64,000 nt of DNA from Secundilactobacillus paracollinoides DSM 15502 = JCM 11969. Lineage in GTDB: Bacteria; Bacillota; Bacilli; Lactobacillales; Lactobacillaceae. Positions 47,386 through 60,918 of the stretch are shown here, in pieces. The stretch's first letter is position 1; every line of letters begins with the position of its first letter. The position numbers and the translations under genes were made by a program. The stretch spans positions 1 to 64,000 of the forward strand of contig NZ_BBAG01000010.1 of NCBI RefSeq assembly GCF_001311135.1, read 5' to 3'. The notes under the pieces were generated by a model. The model was not told the DNA's origin, ran no database searches, and worked only from the letters and a program-made list of their open reading frames with translations.

Positions 47386-47999
47386 TTAATACCTATTTCT
47401 GCTTAATCCTCATCATGCTTGCGTTTCCGCTTAAAGCCAAACAATCCAGCAAGGGTGGCCAGAATACCCAACCCTGCAACTTCAGCTGCTTCAGATGATT
47501 GATTAGTTTCATTCGTCTGTGGTAACTGATTATTTGTCGTTTGCCCGTCAGCGTTTAACCCTGCAGTCGTGTCAGTATTACCAGAAACGTTGGTGTCGCC
47601 ATTGGTATCAGTCGTAGTGTTAGACCCGTTGCCATCAGCACTAGCCGCATTTGTACTGGTTGTGAGGTCAGTCGCCTGACCTGCTTGACCAGTCGTGCCA
47701 GCCTGTCCGGCGGTGCCACTCGTGCCATTACCGGACTGGTTATCCGTCTTAGAAACTGCCGAAACGTGACCCGTTTGCTTCTTACCAGTTGTGCCAGTGT
47801 TACCAGCCGTGGTTGTCGTCACGTCTGACCCACTACCTGAGCCGCCTTTGCCAGAGGTTGCGTCCGACCCAGAATTAGTCGAACCACTCCCTGTGTTCCC
47901 AGTGTCAGTGCCGGTCGAACCAGAACCTGTTCCCGTAGCATCGGACCCTGAACCAGTTGAGCCACTATCAGTTCCAGTACTGCCACCCGTAGTTGGCGC

Positions 48000-50900
48000 A
48001 TTTTGGGTGTAGTAGTAAACGATATCCGCATTCGTGACACCGTAGTAAGTGCCGTCAGCGTTTGTCGGCGTGCTTGTCAACGTGTAACCGCTGACTGTGG
48101 CTGCACTGCTGGTGTAAGCCGTGCCATATGCACCACTCAGCGTCGTATCAGGTGAAACGGGTGTTGTCGTGCCCGCAATGTAGTAGTGAACGGTGACACT
48201 TTCGGTATCGGGCGCATAAACATACGTCACGTCAGGTGTCCCTTCACTGTAGGTCCCGTCAGCGTTCGTTGGCGTTGCTGTCAACGTGTAGCCGGTAACC
48301 GTTGCCGGTTGCGTCGTGTAAGCCGTCCCGTAAGCGCCTTGTTCAGTGGTATCAGCGCTTAAGGTTTCGCCGTTCGCATCGACATAGTGAACAGTGACCG
48401 TTTCAGTATTAGCGGTATAAACGTAGGTAACATCCGGCGTTGTCACAGTATAGGTCCCGTCAGCGTTGGTTGGTGTCGTTGACAGTGTGTACCCCGTAAT
48501 GGTCTTCGGTGCAGTGGTATAGCTGCCGCCAAAGCTCCCGTTCTTCGTGGTATCCGTACTGATCGTGTTGCCATCAGCATCGACGTAGTGGACCGTCACC
48601 GTTTCTGGATCCGCCGTGTAGACGTAGACAACATCAGGATTCGTGACGTCGTATGTCCCACTGGTCTTCTCAGTCATGCTGTTAAGCGTATAACCAGTAA
48701 GCGTTTTGGCAGTTGCCGCATAGTCCGTGCCATAATTGCCAGATAGCGTCGTTGAATCAGAAATGGTATTGCCGTTCGTATCTTCATAGCGAACAGTTAC
48801 CGTCTCCGGATCAGCGGTGTACACATAGACCACATCTGGATTCGTGACAGTATATGTCCCACTGGTTTTCTCAGTCATACTGTTGAGGGTATAACCGGTA
48901 AGCGTCTTAGGTGTGGCGGCATAGCCCGTCCCATAATTACCAGTTAGGGTGGTTGCGTTTGAAATGGAATTGCCGTTCGTATCTTCATAGCGAACAGTTA
49001 CCGTTTCAGGATCGGCGGTGTACACATAGACCACATCAGGGTTCGTGACATCAAAAGTGCCGCTTGTCTTCTCAGTGTAGCTATTCAGTGTGTACCCAGC
49101 GATGGTCGCTGGTGTTGCCGCATAATCCGTCCCGTAAGCACCCGTTAAGGTTGTTGGGTCAGAAATTGTCTTACCAGTCGTATCCTCATACCGGACCGTC
49201 ACGGTTTCTGAATCGGCGGTATAGGTGTAAACGACATCCGCGTTCGATACGCCGTATGTTCCGGTCGCATTGGTTGGCGTCGACGTCAACGTGTAGCCGG
49301 CAATGGTCTTCGCTTGTGACTCGTACGAAGTGGCATAGTCACCCGTCAGGACTTCAGAATTAGCAATTGATTGCCCATCCGTATTTTGATAAACCACGGT
49401 GACCGTTTCAGGATCTGCGGTGTAAGTGTATACCACATCCGGTGTATCCACAGTGTAAGTCCCAGTTGTGTTGTCCGTTGAACTTGCCAACGTGTACCCT
49501 TCAATTGTCTTAGGTTCAGTTGTGTAGCTCCCGTTATAGACCCCTTCAACGGTTGTCGGATCAATAATGGACTGACCGTTACTATCTTCATACCGAACAG
49601 TCAACGTCTCTGGGTCTGCCGTGTAAACGTAAACCACGTCGGGGTTCGTTACACAAAAGCTACCACTTGTCTTTTCGGTATAACTGTTCAACGTATAGCC
49701 GGAAACAGTAGCCGCTTCAGCCGAATATGATTCATTATAATTTCCGTCTAAGGTCGTTGATGGCCAAATGGTCTTGCCCGTTGTGTCTTCATACCGAACA
49801 ATGACAGTTTCTGGATCAGCACTGTAAACATAAACCACTTCGGTATCGGTCAACCCATAAGTCCCAGTGGCGTTCGTTGGCGTCGTGGTGAGCGTATAGC
49901 CTCAATCGTGGCCGGCGCCGTGGTGTAGGCACTGTTGTAAGCCCCGCTCTGAGTGGTACTTGCCTGAATGGACTGGTTGTTTTGGTCAACATATGAAATC
50001 GTCACCGTTTCAGTATTCGCTGTGTAAACGTAAACCACTTCAGGATTGGTCACGTCATAAGTGCCTGTGGCGTTCGCAGGTGTCGTCGTCAGCGTATAGC
50101 CATCGATCGGGAGCGGCGCCGTTTCGTAGTCACTCTTATACGCCCCGCTCTGAGTGGTACTTGGGTGAATGGTCTGGTTGTTTTGATCAACGTAGGAAAC
50201 CGTAACCGTTTCGGTATCCGCTGTGTAGACATACGTCACAGCAGCGTTTGTCACGTCCAGCGTGCCCGTGGCGTTGCTTGGTGTCGTGGTCAACGTGTAC
50301 CCTTCAACCGTTGCTGGATTTGTTTCATAGGGACTGCCGTAGTTCCCGGAAACCGTCTGATCAGGACTAATGGTCGTGTTGTTACTATCAACATAGTGCA
50401 CAGTAACTGTTTCAGTGTCCGGACTGTAAACATAGGTCACATCAGCGTTATCAACTTGGTACGTTCCAGCGGCATTGGTTGGCGTGGTTGAGACGTGGTA
50501 GCCCGTAACCGTCGCAGGAGTTGTGGTATATGGTGTATTGTATGCGCCGGTCGACGTGGTATCGTCCGAAAGTGATACGCCATCCGCATCAACATAGTGC
50601 ACAGTAACCGTTTCAGTATTTGCCGTGTACGTGTAAATGATGGCTGGCGTGTCCGTCGTAAAGATACCGGTTGCGTTGCTTGGTGTCGTCGCAACTGTGT
50701 ACCCATCAAACGTTGGCGCTGAAGTCTCGTACGATTCGCCATATTTACCTGTTGCGGCACTATCGGGTTCAATCGAATCCGTCGTCCCCGCCAGATAATA
50801 ATGAATCGTCGCTGTTTCATCATTGGCCGTGTAGTAGTAGATCACGTCAGCATTGTTCGTGCTCAACGTCCCAGTCGCATTGGCCGGTGTTGCAACCAGC

Positions 50901-51040
50901 GAGTAGCCAGTGACCGGTTCAGCCGAAGTGGTATATGGTGACCCATAATCACCACTCACCGTTTGGGAAGCGGCCAATGATTGAGTGGTCCCATCAACGT
51001 AGTAGTATACGTTAAATGTTTCAGTGTCAGCCGTGTACGT
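48000..51040 (-). repeat. Fifteen tandem MucBP repeats
   Basis: Each unit is about 200 bp (about 65 residues) and starts ETVTVxYxD, ending DVxYVYTAD. Units 4 to 6 from the C-terminal half (RYEDTxGxxIS, YTLNSxTEKTSGT) are most alike, so they are the most recently duplicated. Outer units are more divergent. Confidence 0.85.
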
Positions 51041-53144
51041 TACGGTCGTTGTCTGATCAGTCGGCGCAGTGGTCGAAGTCGTCGCCGTAAACGCTAGCCA
51101 CGCTTGCTGTATACCCGGTCACGTCAGGCGTCGCAATAGCGTTAATGTCGCTATCAGCAACCAAGTGGTCGTGCCAGTCGTCGCATCCGTTGTGCCAGTC
51201 CAAGTGACCTGTTCACTCTGGGCAGCCGGTGTTGCATCACCCGCGCCGGAATAGTTGACTGTGTATGTCACATCAGTCGTTTGTGTGCTGTACCGCGGGC
51301 CAGTAACAACGTAGTAGGTTGAACCAACCACGCTGGTATCATCCGACCCCAGATTTTCAACCATGGTAATAGCTGTTGGGTCGGTGATCAAGGTTCCCGA
51401 CGACACATCGTAGATTCCGAGCAGCACGCTGTTGGCATCATCTGGCATTGCCTGACCGACAGTCGCACCGGTAATGTCAGCGACTTTAGTGCCGCTGTAA
51501 ACCGTCCCAGTCACATTGGTATAGCTGCCAAGTTCAGTCCCCTGAACGTAGTTGCCATCGGCGTCTTCCGTGGCTGAATACCAAGTATCAGTCAATGTAT
51601 GAACCGCCTGCAAGGTCATCGTTTTATCCGTTGTCGTACCCAGTGCAACGGCATTCCCAGCAGCCAGTGTCCCACTACTGTAGGACTGAACAGCCGTCGT
51701 ATATTGCCATGACTTCCCAGTTGTGATACCTGTTAATTGGTCTGAGTTGATCGTCAGGTTATACGAAACTGTGGTCGTTGCTTTGGATGCTAATGGGATG
51801 TTGGAAACTGAGAAACTGTCCGCAGTCGTTGGATCCGTAACCACAGCCCCATCCTTGTAGTACGTGACGGTCGCGCCGGTCACCGTGGCGCCAGTACTGG
51901 TCGTGACGGTGACTGGCCCAGTCAATAAGATCGACTGGGTATTTGTCGTTGGGTCAATCAGGCTGACGGTTGTGTTGCTGTCCGTCAACGCTGTGGTGGT
52001 CCCGTTATACAGAATCGTTTTCCCAGTGGCACTGTCTGTTGAAACGTTGATCGTCCCAGTCGAGACCTGAGCGGCTGAATCAGCAGAACCCTGAATGGAA
52101 TCGTTGGTGTTAAAAGTTGCACTGGCGATGACTGTCCCCAAGATTTGATCAGAAGTGTTCGTGACGTTGTACAGGTTCCCCGCGTTCAGATCAGCGGTGA
52201 CGCTGCCGAGCGTCGTCAACTGGTCGAACTTGGTGCCATTTGATGCCGTCCCTGATAATGTGGCACTCGGTTGCACAAAGATGGTGTTACTTGAGGCAAT
52301 TGCCGCGCCAGCTGGGGCATCAGCATTGACTACGACCGGGATTGAAATCGACGAATTCTTCAGATAATTATCCAACCCTGAAATACTGATTACTTGTTGG
52401 TCACCCAAATTATCTAAATGCGTAATAGTCACAGCATCCGCGCTTGAAGCAATACCGCTCCCATTTGAATTGCCAACTAAGGATGCCGTAATCGTGTCAT
52501 CTGACGCAAAGGATGTATATTCTGGAGCAATAACGACAACTGTAATTGGATTTGCCTTTTCGTACGCTTCAGCAGTTGCACCGGAATCGCTCACCATCAA
52601 CCCAACGCCAGTCGAATATAGCGCGCTGTTGACGCTGTTGGCAATAACGGTGGCAGACAACGTTGCCGTATCACCGAGGTTATAATAATTAGTTCCCGCT
52701 GGTGTGTTGGAATTCACGATTGATAGGGCATCAGTCCCGTACCCACGGGTTGTCGGAACGGTCTTTGTCGTCACCTGACTGCCGTCCGTGAGCGTGTTTG
52801 TTGCGGTTGACGCCGCCGTAACAGTTGTGACACCACTCGTATTATAGGAAGTGAGCCCCACCGTTAATTGTGGTGTGTACTGCGTCGTGGTTACTGGCGT
52901 CGTCATTGCAGTATTTTCTTGAATCTGAACACTCGTGACGGGATCGGTATCGGTTCCAATAGAAGTGGCATAAGTCCCGGTTCCAGAAACATACGCAACT
53001 GTTTGCGTTGCCCCGCTCGCCGTAGTAAAGATAAACGAGATATCGTTTGAAAGGCCCATTTTAGCTAGATTGGCGTCAGACAGTCCAGAAACGGACTTAA
53101 TGCCTACTGGCGCATCCGCGTTACTGCTCGTCACGTTCAGATCG

Positions 53145-53196
53145 GCGTTTAATGTGCCGCCATACGCGTAGCGTTTAATGTGCCGCCATACGCGTA
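53145..53196. repeat. 26-bp tandem duplication inside adhesin 1
   Basis: Two exact copies of a 26-bp unit lie head to tail. Because 26 is not a multiple of three, the second copy shifts the frame (NYAYGGTLNA then ATRMAAH-stop). Deleting one copy restores NYAYGGTLNADLNVTSSNAD, which matches the homologous segment of adhesin 2. Confidence 0.85.
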
Positions 53197-55218
53197 GTTA
53201 GAGGAATCTAACACTGTCCAATTTAGCTGCGTACTCCCATTCGCACTGTCGTCAAACGTGCTCAGATCAGAGTTCGAGTTTGAATTAAAACTAAGCGTAT
53301 CGATGGCTGAAACCGTCTGATTGGTATACTGCAATAACGTTGCCCGTGATGACGGGTTAGAATCCGTCACTGTCACCGTCGATCCATCGACGTTCCAAGT
53401 CATTGCCAAATTCGTCCCAGTATAAGTCGTGGTCGTAGTGGGCGTTGTAACGGCGGAAATCGACACTTTTAAATTCCCTGCTAAGCTCGACAGACTCGCA
53501 ATCGTCATACCTTCCGGATAGGTGACCGTAATGGTATTGCCAGTTTGAGTCACTGTCATCCCCTTAGCGGTCAGCGAACTATCAAGTGACGCCGCGGTCA
53601 CTTCGACCGTGGATGGCAAGTTGAAGGTTAAAGTCGACGGACTGCTCAATGTCGTAATATTGGAATTGGTCGGAATGGTTGAGTAATCACCAGGATAGCG
53701 GTTACCAGACAGATCGACCGTCCAGGTAATATCTTGAACAACTGTCCCGTTTTGAATCAGCCCGCCAGTAATGGTTGTCGAGCTACCAGCATTAAACAGG
53801 TTATAGCCAAGGTTAGCTGTTCCATTGTTTGCTGAGTATGTCTTATCCACAACCACTGTATTAGTGGCCACGGTCGAGCCATTCAAGGCCACCGTAACTG
53901 GAACGGCATCCTCAGCGTCGCCAGTCGCAAGTGTATTATTTGCGGTGTTATTAAAGGAATAGTAAATATTAAAACTAGCCGCCGAAACGTCACTGTTAAA
54001 GGTAACAGTCACTTGCGGTTCAGACACGTTGTTCACCGTAGTGCTACCCGTGGTAGTTGTCGCACCACTCACCGAGGCCACACTGTTAATGGTGAACCCA
54101 TTTGACCCCATTGTGACCGTCAATACGTCGCCACTGTTAAAGGCGCCGCTCACGTTCACAACCGTCGTCCCGGTTGCCGTGGCAGTCGTGGTGTTGTAAA
54201 TCACTGTTCCGGATTCATTCGCGGCCCCACCATTGATTGAAGTGCTGACCGCATCAATACTGGTTGCAGCGGGCGTAGCACTAGCCGCTAGGACCCGGGT
54301 GATCACAACCGGGGTAGTAGTGGCTTCAAGGCCAGTTACAGAGATCGACTCATCCGCGGCGGCAACAGTGGTGTCCCCGCTCACGTTATCGGCAACGCTG
54401 GCCGTTTCATCCGTGCTCAAGTCAGGGGTCACGGTGGCATCATCAGGTGTCGTAGCGGTTGTCCCACTCACGTCAGTTGCCGGAGTCGTCAACGTTGCAT
54501 CACCGGTGGCTGTTGACCCCGTTGTGTCAGACGCACTAGTGGTGTCACTGCCATTGTTGCTGCTCGTTGTGTCTGTTACCGTACTATCACCATTTGATGA
54601 CGTGTCGTCAGTGGTTGTTGCAGCTGAAGTGCTGTCATCAGTCGCAGTAGTGGTCTTGTTGGCGGTTTCACTTGAGCTGTCGTTGTTAGATGTCGATGTG
54701 CTGTCAGTGCTCGTGGCCGCAGTGGTGTCTGCATCACTCGTCGACGTACTATCAGCAGTCGTTGTCGTAGTGCTATCTGCGTCACTCGTATCCGTCGCCG
54801 TGTCAGTATCACTGGCTGTCGTATCCGAGCTGGTGTCAGACGTGTCACTCGTACTATTAGCGGTTGCATCGTTAGCCGAACTCGTGGTGTCACTTGCTGC
54901 ACCCGAATTTGAATCAGCAGTTGTCGACGCTGCGTCAGCCGTGCTGTCAGTCAAAACAACGCTGTTCGCATCGGTCTCATCATCAGTGTTCGCTGCACCA
55001 GCAGTTGCGGCACCCGTAGTCGGTGTTGCAGATTCACTGATCTCATCATCCGCAAACGCGTGCTGCGTTGAGTTTAACGTTGCGGTCACCCCAAACGTCA
55101 CGGTCGCGATTCCTGCGATCAACCACGTTTTACCTGCCTTGTAAAGGCGGTAGTGCTCCTTGCGGTCGCCTAAACTCCGCTGCAGCCGACGACGCTTCTT
55201 CTCGATTGTCTTCTTCAT

Positions 55219-55623
55219 AGAACGTTCCTCCAATTGATGCCTGTTCACCAGTATGTTTGCTACTATTTCCTCGTTTAAGTTCCCCAAGATAAACGACACT
55301 ATCGTCGGATGGCTTGTGATTAACTATAAACTGACAAGTCATTACTTATGGTGTATAAAAGAAAAATAGGACAAAACAACTTGTTTATACCGTTAAATAT
55401 ATCAATCTCTATACGCATGTTCAAGCAAGGTGCACTGTGGTTTTACCATCATGTATACAGATAAGGCCTTATTTGTTACTTAATATATTAAGATTTCAAA
55501 AAACACTTATTTCTTATTAGTAGATTGCATTTCCAAGCTAAAATTTTTACATTTTTAAACAAGTGTGTTAACAAACATATTATTTTATAAATTACGATTT
55601 GTTATCGCTATTTGATCCAAACC
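55219..55623. other. Intergenic region between adhesins
   Basis: It is very AT-rich and should hold the adhesin 1 promoter on minus. There is no ORF and no distinct repeat. Confidence 0.4.
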
Positions 55624-55669
55624 AAAAAGCACGTTGAGAGGTCTCTTTGATCTCTTAACGTGCTTTTTT
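55624..55669 (-). terminator. Terminator of adhesin 2
   Basis: AAAAAGCACGTTgAGAG and CTCTtAACGTGCTTTTTT pair around a ten-base loop. It lies just behind the adhesin 2 stop on minus. Confidence 0.8.
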
Positions 55670-55695
55670 ATTCGTATGAGTGACTTAATGAACGC

Positions 55696-58600
55696 TTAGT
55701 TGTGTTTCCGCTTCAACCGGAAACCAAACAGTCCGGCTAATAGTGCAAATAGTCCCAACCCAGAAACTTCCGCAAGTTCACTGGCCGAGTCGTTTTCGTT
55801 CGTTTGTGGCAACTTGGTCGTCTTGGCCTCGGTTGCACTTGATTGACCTGGTTCAGTATTAGTGGTCGTCCCAGTAGTCAGAGAAGTGCTGTTACTGTCC
55901 ACCGTTGCATTCGAACCGGCTGTTGCAGCACCATTAGTCCCCGATCCAGCGTTGGCTGAACCAGTCGTTCCAGTACTCTTCGCACCAGTAGTTCCAGAAG
56001 CGGCCGCAGTCGTTGTCGAAACGGTATCGCCACCACTTGTACCATTGTTGCCAGTAGTCGTGGCTGCTCCGGTCGTACCAGAGGTAGCGCCAGTCGAGCT
56101 GCTGGAAGTTGTTCCAGTACCATTACCAGTTGTTCTTCCAGTATCATTACTACTTGTCGTCCCAGTATCACCAGTCGTACTCCCAGTATCACTACCGGTT
56201 GTCGTACCAGTGAAGTACCAGTATTACCAGTCGTTGTACCGGTTGAAGTACCCGTGCCGGTTCCAGTATCACCACTTGTGCTACTGTTCAGCGTGTAGTA
56301 GTAAATAACAGCTGAATTGTCAGTCCCATAGGTGCCCGTTGCGTTTGCCGGTGTGGTCGTCAGCGTGTACCCAGAAACCGTCGCAGCAGTGCTCGTGTAC
56401 GCTGTCCCGTACGCACCAGTCAGCGTGGCGTCTGGGGCAACTGACGTGGTCGTCCCGTCAAGGTAGTAGTGAACGGCCACCGTTTCTTGATCTGGCGTGT
56501 AGGTCACCGTTGCCGTTTGGGCAGTCGGCGCCGTTGTCGATGTCGTTGGCACATCGCTGAAGGCAGTCGCCGAATCAGCGGTATAACCGGTGATTGTTGG
56601 TGTTGTCACGGTTACCGGTGCATCCGCCGTCCACGTATAGGTGTCGGTCGTGGGATCAAGTGTCCCTGTCCAAGTCACGTTATTAACAGTAGCCGCAGGG
56701 GTTGCATCACCAGCACCAGTATAGTTCACAGTGTATGACACTGTAGTCGTTTCAGTAGCCGGTGCCGTCACAACGTAATACGTCGTCCCTGCTACTTACC
56801 CGTCAGCCGTTTCGTTTTCGACCATGGTCAGTGCAGTCGGGTCAGTGACCATCGTGCCAGCGGACTCATCGTAGTAGCCCACGACCACGTCACCATTTGA
56901 CGCCGTATCACCAACGGCCAAATTCGTCACGTTCGATGCGCTATAGGTTGTGCCCGTTGTCCCAGCATACGTGCCGACCTCTTCGCCAGCCACATAGTTG
57001 CCATCCGAATCCTGGGTTGCAAGATACCAGATATCCGTCAAGTTGTGAACGGCCTGCAAATTCATCGTCGTATCTGTCTCGGTGCCAAGTGCTGTCGCGT
57101 CGCCGGCTGCCAGTGTCCCATCGCTGTAAAATTGCACAGCCGTCGTGTATGGCCACTGAATCCCAGTCGTTGTCCCTGCCAAAACGGTGCTATCCACCGT
57201 CATCGGGTAGGAGATCGTGACGGTCTCGCCTGTTGAAACAGGTAAATTAGTGACCGTAAAGCTTGCGGCCTGAGTCGGATCCGTTGTTGTGGTCCCTGTC
57301 GACGTGTCATACGTAATGGTTGCGGTTGTGATCGTGCTGCCATCACTGGACGTAATCGTTGGTGCGCCAGTCAACGAAATGACCTGCGTGCCATCACTGG
57401 CCAAATTGACCGTGGTCGAACTGCCCGTCACGTCAGCATCTGAGCCGTTGTACAACATTGTTTTACCAGTGGCCGTGTCATCATCGGCGTTGATTGTCCC
57501 AGTTGTGAGCTGGGCCGCTGCGTCAGCAGATCCCTGAACGGCATCACTCGCCGCAACCGTTTGACTGGCTTCAACGGTTCCGATTATCTGGTCAGGCGTG
57601 TCCGTGACGTTGTACAGGTTCCCGGCTGCGTAATCGGCTTCAACACTGCCCAAACTGGTCAGGGTCGTGCCGTCAACACTGATGAGCGCGCTGCTTGGCT
57701 CAACGAACACGGTGTCGCTTGATGCAATTGTGGTGCCCGCCGTTGCGTCCGCGTCAACGGTCAATGGAATCGTAATTTGACTGTCAGCAAGATAGTTATC
57801 CAGGCCTGAAATAGCGATGGCTTCTTGGCCGTCATAATCGGCTAAATGCGTGATCGTGATTTTATCGGCACTGGTGGCGATACTGCCGCCAGCGTTAGCG
57901 TTCATGAGGGCATCGACAATGTCAGCATCACTGGCAAGTGTCGTGTTCTCGGGCGCAATGACGACAACCGTGAGCGGATTAGCGGCCTCGAAAGCTTGAG
58001 CAGCTGCCCCAGAATCAGACAGCATGACACCGGCACTCGTGGTCGATAAATTAGCGTACGCGGCATAGTCCACGTCCAGTGAATTTGAAACGACATTCAC
58101 GTTCAGGTCATATCCCGTTGACCCGCCTGGGGTGTAAATACTGTCACCTGATGGGGTCCAGGAGTTCACGACTGCAACGCCGTTATCACTGTAGTCGCGT
58201 GACGTTGTGACGGGTGTGCCAGCAACAGCAGTGCCGTCTGACTCAACGTTAGTCGTTGTGCTCGTCGCAGTCAGCGTTGTTGGCGCCAGTTGTCCCATAC
58301 GTTGTGATGGCAACGGTCAGCGGCGTAATATTAGCCGTTGACGCCGCTAGCGTGGTATTCGCCGCATTTTCTGTCAGTTCAACGCTCACAACAGGGTCAG
58401 TGGCACTCCCCAGATCAGTGGTATAGGTGTCGGTCCCAGAAGTATAGGTTTGGGTATCCGTTGTGCCGTCTGCCGTTGTAAAGGTCAAGGAAACGTCCGT
58501 GTCCAACCCCATATCAGCTAAGTTCGAATCAGTCAAACCGGAAACGGTTTTGACGCCCACGGCCGTGTCGCTGTTGCTGCTGGCAAGAGTCAGGGTTGCG

Positions 58601-60570
58601 TCCAGTGTGCCACCGTAGTCGTAATTTGACGTGTCCGCAACAGTCCATTGATATTGGTCGCTGCCGGCGTCTCCAGCATCCGTAAAGGTGGTCAGATCAG
58701 TGTTAGCCGTTGAAACATACCCAATGCTGCTCGTTGAAGAAACCGCTGAATCAACGTAGGCCAAGGCATCGCCATCATCATTGGTACTGTTGTCGGTCAC
58801 AGCAACCGTCGTGCCATCAACGTTCCAATTCATCGCAATGCTTGGGGCGGCATAAGTCGTTGCCGTTGTGGGGGCCGTGACAGCAGATAAGGAAACGTTT
58901 AAGTCCCCTTCAAGGTTGGCAACGTCAGCCATCGTCATTCCGGCAGGATAAGTGACAGTGATTGTATTATCGGTGGTGCTAACCGTCAATCCAGCATCGG
59001 TTAAGGTGCTAGCGAGACTGGCAGTGTCCACCTGTACCGTATCAGGCACTGTGAACACCAAGGTTGATCCGGCATCCGTGGTCGTGATGGTCGACCCCGT
59101 TGGAATCGTGGAGTAGTCGCCCGGATACGTGTTGCCAGACAGGTCCAGTGCCCAGGTGATGTCACTCGTGGCTGTCCCATCGCTCACTGTTCCGGCGGTC
59201 ACTTTGGAATCACCGGTATTAAACAGGTTGTAGGACAGACTCGTGGCGTCGCCGTCATTTGCGGTATAAGATTTTTCCACCGTTAAATTATCAGAATCAG
59301 CTGCGACAGTTGCCCCGTCAGCGTTCGTCACTGTGAGCGTTACGGGAACCGTATCGGTTGCATCCCCCGTTGCCAGCGTGCTCGTGTCATCGCCGTTATT
59401 ATCACTATTGAAACCAAAGTACACGTCAAAACTCGTGCTTGCAACGGTGCTATCAAACGAAATGGTCACAACTGGTTCCGTTGTGCCATCGACCGTTTCA
59501 GTCGTGTCCGATTCACTCGCCCCATCAACATCGCTCATGCTGGTGTATGAAAGCGAATTTGTACCCACGTTGATGGTTAATGTTTCGCCAGCAGTAAAGG
59601 AACCCGTGACGGTCAGATCAACGGCGCTGTCATTGCTGGCGGTATCACTGTTGTAGGTAACCGTCCCAGTTTCGTCTGAACCGCCACCATTAATGGAGAC
59701 GGACAACCCATTGGCATTGCTCGTATCAGCGGTGGTGTACGCGGCCGCTACCTGCATTTTAAACTGCGTGTCAGTGGTGGCAGCAGTCGTTGTTGGTAAG
59801 GTGTCATTTGTTGTTTGAACCGTTGTATCGGCGGCCAGGTCAGACGTGATGTCGGCCGTTGTGGCTGCATCAGTGTTCGCTGTTGCCGTTGCATTATCTG
59901 TGGTCGTTCCGGTGGTTAAACCAGCATCGTCTGCTGAAGCATCGGTGATCGACGCATCCGTTGTGCCAGTGCCATCACTACTTGTTGATGTACTGGTTGT
60001 GTCAGTGGTTGATGCAGCGGCACTTGTGGCAGTCTTAGCAGCCGCCTTTGTTGTCGTTGCCTTTTTTGTTGCGCTCGTAGCAGCACTGTCGGCAGTTGAT
60101 CCAGTTGAAGATGTTGAATCAGCCGAGGTCGAGTTATTGGTTGTTGAATTACTGTCAGAAGTCGTAGTGGCTGCCGTCGAACTACTATCTGAAGCGGTAG
60201 TTGACGAAGTGCTGTCCGCATTCGTTGACGCTGTGTTGGAAGCGTCCGTATCAGTAGTGGCTGTGTCACTTGACGCGTTGCTGGACGAGGTACTGTCAGC
60301 GGTGGTTGCACTGCTGCTGGTCGATGAAGCGGCAGTCTTCAGCGCTACACTTGATGCAGTCGAACTGGTTGATGACGTACTGTCACTACTTGCGGTTGTG
60401 GCATCTGCTAAAACTGGGTGCGCTGTGTGCACAGCTGTGGTCACACCAAACGTCACCGTTGCAATCCCCGCAATGAGCCACGTCTTGCCTGCCTTGTACA
60501 GTTTGTAGTGTATTTTCCGGTCACTGAGGCCTTGTTGTAACTGACGATGTTGCTGATTATTCTTTTCCAT
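55696..60570 (-). pseudogene. KxYKxGKxW / LPQTN adhesin paralogue, disrupted
   Basis: The intended product is about 1620 residues from ATG 60570 behind GGAGG. The signal is HYKLYKAGKTWLIAGIATVT, then a long Ser/Thr/Asp/Ala spacer. The adhesin domains are collinear with adhesin 1 (YQWTVADTSNYDYGGTLDAT; GVKTVSGLTDSNLADMGLDT; DNYLADSQITIPLTVDADAT). Only one MucBP-like repeat remains (QETVAVHYYLDGTTTSVAPD). The tail is a Gly/Ser/Thr spacer, LPQTNENDSASE, a hydrophobic helix and RLKRKHN. Breaks are an indel near 58262, an in-frame TAA at about 56796 (ADG-stop-VAGTTYYV) and a lost A near 56215. It is a paralogue of adhesin 1 with far fewer repeats. Confidence 0.85.
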
Positions 60571-60918
60571 AGTAATGCTCCTCCAGAAAACCTGCATTTT
60601 CACCAGACCGTTTTATATTTTTGTCGGTTAAATTCCCCAAGATAACCGTTTTGTTTAATGGTCGCACTAGGCATAAGCCATTGGTAATCGTTCTAACACT
60701 TATGATTACGTTAACAAAAAATAATATAAAATAGCTTGCTTATAGGGTTTAATATAGCAACATCAATTGTATTATTCAAGAGGTTAAATTGTTAAAGGGT
60801 GGGTTATAAAACGTTTTCAAATTGAATTTGTACCATAGAATACAGATTTAACCTAATTGATGCCATCTTAATAATTTTTTTATAAAATCTCGTTGAGTGT
60901 TATGCACCGAAAAAGGGC
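60571..60918. other. Intergenic region upstream of adhesin 2
   Basis: The spacer is AT-rich and is expected to hold the adhesin 2 promoter. No ORF, repeat or strong hairpin is seen. Confidence 0.4.

Larger units (their letters stand above)
47403..55218 (-). pseudogene. Giant MucBP adhesin with LPQTN anchor, several frameshifts
   Basis: The intended product is about 2600 residues, from ATG 55218 behind GGAGG. The KxYKxGKxW signal (HYRLYKAGKTWLIAGIATVT) is followed by a 240-residue Ser/Thr/Asp/Ala spacer. About 1100 residues of repeated beta-rich adhesin domains follow, with ITWTVDLSGNRYPGDYSTIP and NSSNPASGVMS-like segments. Fifteen MucBP-type repeats (ETVTVHYVDADG..YTLTTTPTNATGTY) come next, then a Gly/Ser/Thr spacer. 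The C-terminus is QLPQTNETNQSS, a hydrophobic helix and KRKRKHDED, a sortase-A signal. Breaks are a 26-bp duplication at 53145-53196, two indels near 51090-51170 and a lost G near 49902. It probably binds mucus glycans. Confidence 0.85.

Noticed and set aside
54233-55144. Long plus-strand open frames (54233-55144, 59846-60508) opposite the adhesin spacers
   Set aside because: They are antisense shadows of Ser/Thr/Asp-rich low-complexity coding. Composition is pure Val/Ser/Ala and there is no ribosome binding site.
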